Source: Morella rubra (Eukaryota; Streptophyta; Magnoliopsida; Fagales; Myricaceae). From it: a DNA stretch of 64,000 bases. Location of the stretch: assembly GCA_003952965.2 (NCBI GenBank), contig CM025856.1:11913082-11977081 (forward strand). Reading direction: 5' to 3'. The translations under genes were made by a program, and so were the position numbers. Under the pieces are notes generated by a model. That model was not told the origin of the DNA and made no database searches. It saw nothing but the letters and a program-made list of their open reading frames with translations. Positions 1 to 9,125 of the stretch are shown here, piece by piece (position 1 is the stretch's first letter; each line of letters begins with the position of its first letter).

Positions 1-112
1 TCACAACTAGTAAGATCATTACTAACTTAATAAGGAGATAAACTAATGGAAATAAAATATTCTTTCATGTTTTAACCATCTTCACAGCAAGACCTCCAAT
101 ATCTTGAGATTG
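1..112 (-). mobile_element. hAT-related fragment, cut by window edge
   Basis: This stretch is a close copy of about 6459-6566, which forms the upstream part of a hAT transposase C-terminal relic on the minus strand. The shared landmarks are an 'aataaggagataaactaatgga' type block and 'gacctccaatatcttgaga'. It is non-coding here. Bases 130-185 carry 'ggtgcaaagtgta', the motif of the CTTTGCACC foldback MITEs found at 12 kb, so the kinase intron copy that starts at about 182 seems to have been cut by a MITE insertion. Confidence 0.5.
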
Positions 113-181
113 TCTTAAAAATAATACATCGGAGTGCAATGTGTCAACACCCCCAAACATAGAGGTGCAAAGTGTATTTAA

Positions 182-531
182 CTTATTTTTTATACAATGG
201 ATGCTTCAGTTGTTTCATTTTTTCTTGCTTTAGCACATCTTGTTGCTCTTTCCAGTATTTCAGTGTGAGGTTTCTGTTTCAGCATATTGTTTTAATCTGG
301 GTGGATTTGGGTTTTGATGCCTTGGGTTTGTCTTTAGTATTGAGGGTTTTTGGCAAAACGTATACCAAGACCGGAGCACAGTTTCGTTGACTCATCAGTG
401 GCATAAGGGCAGGGAGGTGGGAGAGGTTCTGTTGTGGTCACTTGTTTTTGTGTTCCTGGTCTTGAAAGATGCTTGAAATGCCCTGCTAATAATATCTGGA
501 TGAAACTTATCGTATCCTGATATTGTACTGT
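182..531 (+). repeat. duplicated kinase intron segment, copy 1
   Basis: About 350 bases nearly identical to 3261-3605, in direct orientation. In the second copy the segment follows the exon ending in DEK. In this copy it precedes the exon that should come next (CDVYSFG). It is therefore one intron present twice, and it marks the breakpoints of a local duplication. The open frames in it are chance frames of intron sequence. Confidence 0.75.
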
Positions 532-755
532 TATGTCCAGATTTTGATGTAACATTTAGTGTGAGATCCTCGATTAATAGTGACATTCTATGCAAAACAT
601 ATGCGTATCGGAGCTATATATTAAAGAAATACAGCACAGGAAATGTGAAACTCAATAACTCTTTAAGCTATAACATTGCAGCAGCATAATATTATCACTG
701 TTTGCGGCTTTGCTGAATCTTTGGGGCAACTGTATTATATGTTGTGTTTGTTCAG

Positions 756-1172
756 GTGTGATGTTTATAGCTTTGGAATCATTCTATGGGAGCTTGCTAC
801 TCTGAGATTACCTTGGAGTGGGATGAACCCAATGCAAGTGGTGGGTGCTGTAGGTTTTCAGAATCGTCGGCTGGATATTCCCAAGGAAGTGGATCCGGTG
901 GTTGCTACAATAATTTGGGAATGTTGGCAGACGTAAGTTCAAAAGAAATTTGAACAGTAGCATTTGATTTGATTTTCATTCCTTTAGTAAATTGAATGCT
1001 GTAAATTGATTGTTTTTTTTGCTTGTTAATTCCCAGCGAGCCGAACTTGCGTCCCTCATTTGCACAGCTTACAGTAGCTCTCAAGTCTCTGCAGCGGCTT
1101 GTTCTTCCGTCCCATTTGGACCAAGCAAGTTCTCCCCTGCCACAAGAGATCTCAGTGAATTCTACACCTTGA
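756..1172 (+). pseudogene. RAF-like MAPKKK (EDR1/CTR1 type), last two exons
   Basis: Two exons encode the C-terminal part of a RAF-like Ser/Thr kinase domain. Exon 756-932 follows a 'tttgttcag' acceptor and reads [20 protein letters not shown]..., kinase subdomains IX-X, ending ECWQT at a GTAAGT donor. Exon 1037-1172 follows 'ttcccag' and reads EPNLRPSFAQL..., with the subdomain XI arginine, then a tail ending NSTP and a TGA stop at 1170-1172. The joint is phase-consistent and restores CWQTEPNLRPSF. The tail resembles EDR1/CTR1-family kinases, which act in ethylene and defence MAPK signalling. The ATP-binding lobe, HRD loop and DFG motif are absent upstream, so this copy cannot make a kinase. 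No frameshift is visible in the exons, so the break is recent or the exons serve a rearranged transcript. The matching upstream exons lie downstream at 2901-3151. Confidence 0.85.
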
Positions 1173-1734
1173 AATGTCTCACTTTCTCAAGTGTGAATAA
1201 GGAGACATTTTATTTCTGTCTTGAGGGTGATATATTGATCGACATGTTAGCAATTGGTTGAAGCCCAAAATTCGGGGTGGAAATGTAGCAGGGAACACCC
1301 TTGAGTGGGGCGGAAAGAAAAATGTAGGTAAGAGGGTAGAGAAATTCAGTGAAAAAAAAAAAGGGTTATGAATTAGTAGAAGAGAGTAGATCGAGAGGTT
1401 TAGTGTGATTTAGAGACACCATTGTACACATTAACCGCATTTTATACATGATTTTCTCAGAAACTTTGTGGTTCGAGTATCCATATTGCTTTTAAGCATG
1501 GCAATGGCATAAAGCGACTTCCAGGAGCTACTCCTTCCTGGGTAGATAAGAGAATCCCACGGTTTCATTGACTGCAGGGCGGACCCACAAGGATTCTGAA
1601 AAGGTGCTGAATTGGCGTTGAAAGCTTCTGGGATTCAGTTTTGAGTTCTATGTTAGCAAAAAAAACTAAAACTGAAACTAAAACTAAAACTAAACCCAAA
1701 ACTGAATCCCTCTCCAAACAAGTTAGTGCTTAGA
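1173..1734 (+). other. kinase 3' flank
   Basis: Former 3' UTR of the kinase and spacer, with a run of A near 1353. A short 'aaactaaaactaaaac' low-complexity stretch lies at about 1665-1700. No gene is seen. Confidence 0.4.
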
Positions 1735-2335
1735 ACTAGGAAGGGGCCGCGCGAACGCTGGCCCCTACTACCAACAAATTACGACGTAGGCTCTCCCACT
1801 TGGGAAGACCTTAGATAGGCACCTCCCCACGTGCAATGGAGGCTATCAACCTAGGCCATGAGCCTTCCTGATCACTCATTGACCCCGCCCAGGTACGTAA
1901 TTTTTCTTGTCGCTCCTCACTTCTGTGTTCTACATGCTTACCCTCTTTGTCTTCCTTCATTATATCCCGATGTGGGATAATCTAAACAAAATGCCCATTA
2001 ATGATTAATCTACGTTTAATTTTTATGAGTTTAATTCGATAACTAAAAGAGCAAATCAGAACTGGTTGATTAATTCAATATCCACCAGTACTACACAGTT
2101 GTAACTATTTTAGTTCCACTTTACTCTCTCGTGTATGATTATCAGAAACCCATACTCTCTTGTTTGTTGCCTCAGGAGCTCAGCTCCTCTTGTCGTTCCC
2201 TCTTGTCGTTCCCTGACTCTCCTCCGGTCGGATTGTTCAGTACCTTTTCCGTTCTCGTTTCTTCATGTTTTGTTCAGGAGAGAAGAATCCCAGATCTATA
2301 TCACATCTCGAGATCTATACCTAGGCCATGAGTCT
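1735..2335 (+). repeat. structured GC-rich repeat, long form, copy 1
   Basis: Homologous along its length to 7745-8280. The GC-rich head (1741-1892) holds a hairpin at 1741-1766 with stem AGGGGCC/GGCCCCT, an inner GCG/CGC stem and a CGAA loop. A second hairpin, TCTCCC/GGGAAGA, follows. The head ends in CCCAG|GTACGT, a splice-donor sequence. The AT-rich body ends near 2170 in 'tttgttgcctcag', a good splice acceptor, followed by a T/C-rich block. The layout therefore looks like exon-intron-exon. No protein is recognised. It could be the 5' end of an unknown transposon, an LTR, or a non-coding RNA gene family. Confidence 0.65.
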
Positions 2336-2465
2336 TGTTGATCGCCCATTGACCCCGTCCAGGTAAGTATGTTGCTTGATGGTGCGAGCACTATATTTAT
2401 ACCCTAAACTCACTCTCGGCGACTCTGTTTTATCCATGTATACGGGAAACATGTGGTGTAAGAGT
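2320..2465 (+). repeat. structured repeat, partial copy (3' end of head only)
   Basis: Matches 9010-9125. It starts at 'cctaggccatgag', passes the donor-like TCCAG|GTAAGT at 2361, and continues through a TATA-like 'actatatttatacc' and the block up to 'ttttatccatg'. It abuts the end of the long-form copy, so two family members are fused here. Confidence 0.6.
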
Positions 2466-2900
2466 CAAGTCCTGTATTAAATCTTTTTCAGGTAGAACTG
2501 AGCTTTGTGATGAGTCCACGGAGCTTTAAAAGAAACATTGACTAATCTTTCTGGAATTAAAAGAAAGGTTGTGGCTAGCACTTTCTTGGGGCATTACAAA
2601 TTTACTCTTAAGACGCCTGTAAGAAGATAACCTTCATTCCCAATGAAATCTTGCTTCAATCTGGCATCACATGCACTTGCAGGTCCTACACATGAAAAAT
2701 TCTTCCTGCGAAAATTGGAATATGTAAAGAATGGATAGCTAGATCCGTTTTATCTTGTTTCCATCATTCACTACCCGAATGCTTACCCACACATAATACA
2801 TGATGCATCCCTAAAGATTTGTTAGTCTATTTAATATTTGTTTGCTGACATTAGGTTGTTTTTTGAGGTACAACTGACACAAGTTGGCGCGTATATGCAG
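2466..2900. other. spacer / upstream kinase intron
   Basis: No coding signal. The last part, up to 'gtatatgcag' at 2891-2900, is intron leading to the kinase DFG exon. Confidence 0.4.
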
Positions 2901-3151
2901 GTATGCGATTTTGGGTTGTCACGATTGAAGCATAACACTTTCTTGTCGTCGAAATCAACTGCAGGAACGGTGAGAATCTGAGATATATATATATGCTTCC
3001 CTCCTTTGTTTTCCTGTTTGTGCAGATGAGACAATTCACCTTACTTGACTCTGACACCCATTCTTCATTTAATTCTGATTGCATTTTTGTCTTCTTGTTA
3101 GCCTGAGTGGATGGCATCTGAAGTTCTACGAAATGAGCCCTCAGATGAGAA
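2901..3151 (+). pseudogene. RAF-like MAPKKK (EDR1/CTR1 type), two middle exons
   Basis: Exon 2901-2969, after the acceptor 'tatatgcag', reads [20 protein letters not shown] then AGT. It contains the magnesium-binding DFG motif and the activation segment. It ends at a GTGAGA donor. Exon 3102-3151 reads PEWMASEVLRNEPSDEK, the subdomain VIII P+1 loop with APE replaced by SEV as in RAF-like kinases. It ends at GTGAGT in the phase that fits CDVYSFG. After 3151 comes the start of the intron whose other copy precedes 756. The intron breaks off near 3605 and no later exon follows, so this copy lacks the end of the kinase domain. No N-terminal lobe is seen upstream in the window. Confidence 0.85.
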
Positions 3152-3260
3152 GTGAGTTGTTATTGTTCTTAGTATATTTTTATTTTGTATCTTCAGCTTT
3201 ATTTGTTTCTTGTTCTCTTATCTTATTATACCACTTAGCCAGTCCCTAATCCATCTTATT

Positions 3261-3605
3261 TTTCATACAAAGGATGCTCCAGTTGTTTCATTGTTTACTA
3301 CCTTTAGCACATCTTGTTGCTCTTTTCAGTATTTCAGTGTGAGGTTTCTGTTTCAGCATACTGTTTTAATCTGGGTGGATTTGGTTTTTGATGCCTTGGG
3401 TTTATCTTTAGTATTGAGGATTTTTGGCAAAACGTATACCCAGACCAGAGCACAGTACTTTCGTTGACTCATCAGTGGCATAAGGGCAGGGAGGTGGGAG
3501 AGGTTCTGTTGTGGTCACTTGTTTTTGTGTTCCTGGTCTTGAAAGATGCTTGAAATGCCCTGCTAATAATATCCGGATGAAACTTATCGTGTCATGAGAT
3601 TGTAC
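3261..3605 (+). repeat. duplicated kinase intron segment, copy 2
   Basis: Direct copy of 182-531. Homology stops abruptly at '...gattgtac', after which the two copies read different DNA (3606 and 532). This is one breakpoint of the kinase rearrangement. Confidence 0.75.
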
Positions 3606-4507
3606 TTAACGCCTGATGCTAATAATTTAGCATTGGAGGGGCATTTTAGTCATTTTGCACGATTTTTCGTCGAACTTAACTCCTAATTTAGACGGGGGGC
3701 GAAGATTGATAGGTTTTGAAAGATATGGATCTCAAATTGTTGGATTGAAAAATAAGGGTAGCAACTTGATTTTTGCCCAAACATAACGGGCTAACTATAA
3801 GTTTACTCCAAGATTTTATGACACTTCGAAGATTGTTCTAGTAATCGAAATTTTGAGTCTTCCTCTCGTAGACCAATAGAAGTTGGAAGGAAAGAGCTTC
3901 TTTCTATAATTTCTTTTACCCCACAGACTGGGTTTCTTTAATTTTTGCCTGAGGAGCATTAATATAAGCTTATTAAAAAAAAATTACATGAAATATAAGT
4001 AATGGCTTGGATGGTGGTGATTGAAACTCCAAAACTAGAGGGTCACTAGGTTAGAGATGGGTAGTTTGTGGATGTAATATTTTCACCATTATCTTCTTCT
4101 TGGCAGCTTCCATGCGGCTTGTGTCTTCATGAGTCACCAGGGTAATGAAACAAGTGTACCGATACTTATATGTTTAGTTTAGATCTCAAAATAGTTTTTT
4201 GTGTTTATATTTTTTTAGAAGTAGTGTAGATTCTCTTGGAATTGATGAAAAGTGTGTTAAAAGTTATTAGAATTTGTAAAAAGTTATTGGAATTGATGAA
4301 AATGTATTAGAATCGATGAAAAAGCGAGTGTAAAATGTGTTTGAAAACGTTTTGAAACACTATCCAAACATAGAATATTGCAAAAGTTCCAGATGAAACC
4401 CACCTTCATACTCTCTCATAACACGTAATTAATGGTTCAAATTTGTAAGAACAACATGGTAAAACAAGTACTGATGGAATTAAAACATTAAACGACAAGT
4501 TCTTCAG
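3606..4507. other. spacer, 3' flank of the GNAT gene
   Basis: AT-rich with no coding signal. At 4245-4330 the phrase 'attgatgaaaa' recurs several times as a weak simple repeat. The part next to 4508 should hold the 3' UTR of the minus-strand acetyltransferase. Confidence 0.4.
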
Positions 4508-5044
4508 CTAAGGTGTAGAGGTCTGTTGGTAGGAGTCGGTCGAGAGGAGACTGTAGATAAGTAAATCTCTTACTTTCCCCTTAACGAATGAATATTTCCT
4601 TAGTAGCCCTTCTTGTTGGAACCCAGCTTTCTCTAGAACCCTCTGGGAGGCCTTATTCTCCACGAGAGCATGAGCTTGCAATCTTACCAGATCTGGGAAG
4701 TCCTTGAACACTATCGAGAGAGCCATCTTCACTGCCCTGCTAGTTATCCCCTGGCCCCAGTACTTTGTGGCTAAACCATACCCTATCTCGGCCCTACACC
4801 TTTCATCGCCCGACCCCGGGAAGATGTAGATGAAGCCGATCGAACGGTCATCGATGCAGATTGATCGATGCCAAGGGTGGGGTATCGAAACATCCTTGAT
4901 GAAAGTCAAAGCCTCTTCTCTAGAGGTGAAAGAATTCCATCGAAGGAACTGAGTCACTTGATCATCCCCTGCCCATAGCATGAAATCATCCACGTCCGAT
5001 AAGTTGAACGGACGGAGGGAGATCCTCGATGAATCAATCTCCAT
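4508..5044 (-). CDS. GNAT-family N-acetyltransferase (RimJ/RimL-like)
   Basis: Complete single-exon frame of 178 residues with an ATG at 5042-5044. The N-terminus, ISLRPFNLSDVDDFMLWAGD, is the typical beta1-alpha1 start of acetyltransferase_3 (RimL-type) proteins. The central AEIGYGLATKYWGQGITSRA contains the beta4 strand and the acetyl-CoA pyrophosphate-binding loop (Q/R-x-x-G-x-G/A form WGQGITSRA). Near the C-terminus, ENKASQRVLEKAGFQQEGLLRKY is the conserved N-x-x-S-x-x-V-x-x-K-x-G-F motif that closes the cofactor site. The length equals that of small plant GNATs, there is no target peptide, and it is probably cytosolic or nuclear. In this family acetyl-CoA donates its acetyl group to an amine, but the substrate cannot be read from sequence. 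It is the cleanest ordinary gene in the window. Confidence 0.92.
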   Translation of the reverse strand: MEIDSSRISLRPFNLSDVDDFMLWAGDDQVTQFLRWNSFTSREEALTFIKDVSIPHPWHRSICIDDRSIGFIYIFPGSGDERCRAEIGYGLATKYWGQGITSRAVKMALSIVFKDFPDLVRLQAHALVENKASQRVLEKAGFQQEGLLRKYSFVKGKVRDLLIYSLLSTDSYQQTSTP

Positions 5045-5527
5045 AGTACCAAGGCAAAAGTGGTGGGGAGATCCTCGATGAATGGAACCGAGCTTAGCTT
5101 GTTGGGTTAAGCATTATTTAAGAGCATAGAAGATGGCATGACAGGGATATTCTTATATTCTTTAGTCTCCCATTGCCTAGCGGTGCTCGGCGGACTCCAA
5201 TTCCGTCCATTTTGACTAAATCATGTTTGGATACTCAAATATTTTTTAAGGGATAAATAATCAGTACATCTAATATAAGTGAAAATTGAATTAATCTTCG
5301 TAATAATAAAAATATAAAAATTAATAAAATCAGGTGACTAACAAAATAATTTTTTAAAATTTAAAACATTTCAAACTTTCAAAATTTTTGCACAAATATT
5401 TTCACTTTTTTATACTAACTTCAATTTTTTTTTATAATAAACTTATTACTTTTTTATTAAAAAATTGTATCAAATCTTTTTTTTAACTAATTCTAATAAA
5501 AATTATTTTACCAACAAACTCTTATAA
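5045..5527 (-). other. GNAT upstream region and AT-rich spacer
   Basis: On the minus strand a TATA-like 'ttaaataatg' lies about 70-75 bases upstream of the GNAT start (around 5113-5122). Beyond 5220 the sequence is AT-rich and carries no gene. Confidence 0.35.
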
Positions 5528-5900
5528 AAACTTCTGCTCGCACACCTCTGACCATGTGATCACTCATTGGTCAAATTTGATCCAATAAATTCAAAATTCT
5601 TAAAATTTTCACCTTCACCAAACATCACCACTGATTTTTTCTCTTTCCAAACTGTCAGAAATGAGTCCGTGGTCGAAAGTATTGTGAAACTTCTGCTCGC
5701 ACACCTCTGACCAGGTGGTCACTCTTTGGTCAAATTTGATCCAACAAATTCAAAATTCTTAAAATTTTCACCTTCACCAAACATCACCACTGACTTTTTC
5801 TCTTTCCAAACTGTCACAAATGAGTCCGTGATCGAAAGTATCGTGAAACTTCTGCTCGCACACCTCTGACCATGTGATCATTCTTTGGTCAAATTTGACG
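5528..5900. repeat. 158-bp tandem repeat, about 2.4 copies
   Basis: A unit of about 158 bases starting 'aacttctgctcgcac' begins near 5528, 5687 and 5846. Copies 1 and 2 differ at only a few bases and copy 3 is cut short after 'tttggtcaaatttga'. It is non-coding and satellite-like. Confidence 0.85.
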
Positions 5901-6242
5901 ACTCTAGTGTTCTTTTTGCCGTGATTACCGGTGACCACATACAATTTCTAAAATTAGCTCTGAATGGCGGATGATCTGTACAACGTTTTGCAACTGCTAA
6001 CTAAAGCTTTTTTTTTCCCCCTCTAAACTATTAGGTCAACGTCATTTAGAGTCTAAATCATTAATTTTGTTATATTTTATCTTTTAATTAACAAAATTTA
6101 TCAATTTATTTTAGTGGCATAACCAGCACTAAATTTAAAGGAAGTGAACTTCTAAGGCGAAATAATCCAAAAAAAAAAAAAAAAATTCTTACCTAATACA
6201 AAAAGTGTGAGTTAAAATATCGAAAATTAAGAACTAAAAGCA
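5901..6242. other. AT-rich spacer
   Basis: No gene. It contains a poly-A run at about 6168-6184. 'tagtggcataaccagcac' near 6113 could be a decayed hAT end. Confidence 0.3.
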
Positions 6243-6566
6243 TTAAAAATATTGAAATACGCATACCTTACTATTTGTTAAGACTAAGAGGTGACAATTG
6301 GATCCTACGGGTCTGCATCTTCTGAAAACGTTGCAAAATGACTTCGTTCTCAATAATTTTACTACTATGCTATCATTCATCCACTCATCTTCCATCTTAT
6401 TACGCAAGTTAGTCTTGATAAGATTCATCGTAGAGAACGCTCTTTCAACAGTTACAGTCGCAACTAATAAGACCAATGATAACTCAATAAGGAGATAAAC
6501 TAATGGAAATAGAATATTCTTTCATGTCTTAACCATCTTCAAAGCAAGACCTCCAATATCTTGAGT
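6243..6566 (-). mobile_element. hAT transposase C-terminal relic
   Basis: The minus-strand frame reads LVLLVATVTVERAFSTMNLI then KTNLRNKMEDEWMNDSIVVK. This is the hAT C-terminal dimerisation motif (V-x-R-x-F-S-x-M followed by K-x-x-L-R-N-K-M and W-x-N-D) found in ZMYM1/TTF-type plant hAT proteins. The DDE core is absent and no intact N-terminus lies upstream, so it is a fragment. Part of its upstream DNA recurs at 1-112. Confidence 0.75.
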
Positions 6567-7744
6567 CCAGAAAAATTACCATTATTTCTCACATCATGAA
6601 TGTAGGTGCAAAGTTGATCTCTAATATATAGTAAAGTTCATTTTAAAGTTCAGGGTTCACAATAGAATTACATTTTGGAACTGCGAATAGTTTCAACAAT
6701 TAAGCCACAAGGGAGAACAAGGGTTGACACCTACATTAATTGTGCGTTGGATTTATGAAAATATTTAATCATTGCTGATCTCTAATGCTTCGGCTTGCTT
6801 AAACTTGCCCTCACTCGTAGAGAGGAAAAAGAAGAAAAAAGGAAAACATGGCCTCTCAACTTCTTATAAGTTGTGACTCAATTGCTGTGATTTCTAATAT
6901 TCTTCTATTTCTCAACTTGTTTGATGTAATTCTAATATATATCCTTTGTTCGAGTTAGATTTACCAAAAACTTATGCTAATTTAATTTTGTTACTAGATG
7001 ATATTGATTAAAAGCAATCTATGATCTTAGAAAAACAAAGCAATATGACTCGATCACATAACTATGTTCATGGAATCATGGGCTTACTGCTAAAAACAAA
7101 TGTTTAATGTATTCAGAATGTACTGGAGATCATAAAATGTTTTGGGCGGGCTAAGGGGGGACCTGGACTCATAGGGGCAAAATCTTAAAAAATATAAAAA
7201 TAAAAATTGTTTGGCAGAACCAACCCGGGTGCCCTGTTCGCTCCGGCCTAGTCCTACCACTGTTTGTTCCTCTGATAGAATTGAGTCCTACCATTGTTTG
7301 TTCCTCTGATAGAATTGAGGTAAAGATTATGCCACGTAGTGTAATTCTTGCTAATTTCAACAGTAAAATCTAATTAATAGACGCAAATTGATAATTTTTT
7401 ATAATTCAAAAATAAAATAAGACGAAATTGATTCTTTATTTGGACCCCTTATTAATATTAGACCTCATAATTTGGAGGTGAAAAATAGACTTCCCCCTTA
7501 AAAGTTAATTTTCAGTATTTCTGAGTTTAGCATTGATCAATATTTTTTATTTAGAACCCAAAGTTGAGTTTCTCTCAGAAATTAACTGAGTAAGCAGTCA
7601 ATATCTGATATTTAAATCCCAAGGGTGCCGTGAAAGATTAAGCAAGACCTTTTTTTATTCCGCTTGCAAACAAACACTATTACGTCGGCTAAGCGAAATT
7701 ACGAGCTTTACCAAGAAACAGACTATGTAAAACGCTCTAGTGCA
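6567..7744. other. spacer with a 34-bp direct duplication
   Basis: Non-coding. 7250-7283 and 7284-7317 are adjacent near-identical 34-base copies beginning 'agtcctacca'. No other structure was found. Confidence 0.5.
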
Positions 7745-8280
7745 TAGAATTAGGCAGGGGCCGCGCGAACGCTGGCCCCTACTACCACAAATTACGACGT
7801 AGGATCTCCCACTAGGGGAGACCTTAGATTGGCACCCCTCCCACGTGCAATGGAGTCACCAACCTAGGCCATGAGCCATCCTGATCACTCATGGACCCCG
7901 CCCAGGTAAGTAATTTCTCTTGTCGCTCCTCACTTGTGTTTTCTACATGCTTACCTCGTCGTCTTCCTTCATTATATCCCAATGTGGGATAATCTAAACA
8001 AAATGCCCATTAAGCTACGTTTAATTTTTATTTGTTTTATTAAATCAGAACAGATTGATTAATTTAGTATCACCACTACTACACAATTGTAACTATTTGA
8101 GTTTTCTTTATCATAAACCCATACTCAGTACTCTCTTGTTTGTTGCCTCAGGATTTCAGCTCCTCTTGTCGTTACCTCTTCTCTACCCTGAATCTCCTCC
8201 GATCAGATTGTGCAGTACATTTTCCGTTCTCGTTTCTTCATGTTTTGTTCAGGAGAGAAGAATCCAGATCTATAACCTGA
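7745..8280 (+). repeat. structured GC-rich repeat, long form, copy 2
   Basis: Head hairpin at 7756-7780 (AGGGGCC/GGCCCCT with inner GCG/CGC and CGAA loop). The second hairpin, TCTCCC-acta-GGGGAGA, is perfect. The head ends CCCAG|GTAAGT at 7905. The body ends in 'ttgtttgttgcctcag' near 8152, then a T/C-rich exon-like block to about 8275. It is homologous along its length to 1735-2335. Function is unknown. Confidence 0.65.
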
Positions 8281-8660
8281 CCATTTATTTTCTTTCTTTT
8301 GCTGGGAGTTTTAAGTTTCCTTTTATTGGAAGCAAATATGTTTTAGTGCATGCTTCCAGACCCTCCGAAATCCTCATAGGAGTCTCTCAATCGAGGTGTG
8401 GAGACCGGCTTGCCAGAACCCCCCAATCCCCATAGCATGACACTGCCACCGTAAGCTTTTTCTCCACTTTTTGTTGGTTTTTTTCTCAATTTTTTTCCTG
8501 TCCCAAGGAAGGTCACACGGACTTTGGATCCCTGTACTTATCCAAGTATGTTTGTTTCCGCGTGTTTTATAGGATTAGAAGAAAGTCGAATGGGGAGAGG
8601 AGACGATACAGTTCCCCGATCGACTTGCAGGGGAACATTCTGACGGGCAAATTCGCAGTT
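8281..8660. other. unassigned spacer
   Basis: No recognisable product. It contains 'ccaccgtaagc' (near 8447), another donor-like sequence, but no reading frame supports an exon. Confidence 0.3.
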
Positions 8661-8662
8661 CA

Positions 8663-8830
8663 TTGCCCTTCAATATTGATATGATTTTGACGGAAAATTC
8701 GATCCTGCATATGAGCATTGCGTACGAACACACCAGAATCGTGGAAATCGCACAGCAATTGTTTAACAACCGTTCAAATTTTGGAGAGAACAACTATATG
8801 TATAAAATCCCCATTATGCACCTGGGAAAA
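8663..8830 (+). pseudogene. ankyrin-repeat-like fragment
   Basis: One frame reads NSILHMSIAYEHTRIVEIAQ followed by QLFNNRSNFGENN. This matches the N-T-x-L-H-x-A-x-x-x-G-H-x-x-I-V pattern of plant ankyrin repeats (ACD6-like family), with the usual alanine and glycine changed. Only about 1.5 repeats remain, with no membrane domain and no neighbours of the same family. A relic is the best reading, and chance similarity is possible. Confidence 0.45.
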
Positions 8831-8884
8831 CATAATGGTTTTAGCACCAATTGCTTTGTCCTAAGAATAATAAAAAATTGAAAT

Positions 8885-9125
8885 GAATTAGGCGGGGGCC
8901 GCGCGAACGCAGGCCCCCACTATCACAAATTATGACGTAGGCTCTCCCACTTTGGGGAGACCTTAGGCGGGCACCCCTCCCAAGTGCAATGAAGGTCACC
9001 AACCTAGGCCATGAGTCTTGTTGATCGCCCATTGACCCCGTCCAGGTAAGTATGTTGCTAGGTGGTGCGAGCACTATATTTATACCCTAAACTCACTCTA
9101 TGCGACTCTGTTTTATCCATGTGGG
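8885..9125 (+). repeat. structured GC-rich repeat, short form, copy 3
   Basis: Head hairpin at 8894-8918 with stem GGGGGCC/GGCCCCC. Compared with copies 1 and 2, the outer A-T pair has become G-C on both sides, a compensatory change. Second hairpin TCTCCC/GGGGAGA. Ends TCCAG|GTAAGT at 9045. A TATA-like 'actatatttatacc' follows, shared with 2320-2465. Confidence 0.65.

Noticed and set aside
1735-1900. Structured GC-rich repeat as a Cassandra TRIM carrying 5S rRNA, or as a tRNA/SINE
   Set aside because: No 5S rRNA sequence in either strand. An A-box-like and a GTTCG motif exist on the minus strand but are about 105 bases apart, too far for a tRNA-type promoter.
756-3151. A functional EDR1/CTR1 kinase gene
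   Set aside because: The N-lobe and HRD catalytic loop are absent and exon order is inverted across two partial copies.
5528-5900. CRISPR-like array
   Set aside because: Units are adjacent with no spacers and this is plant nuclear DNA. It is an ordinary tandem repeat.
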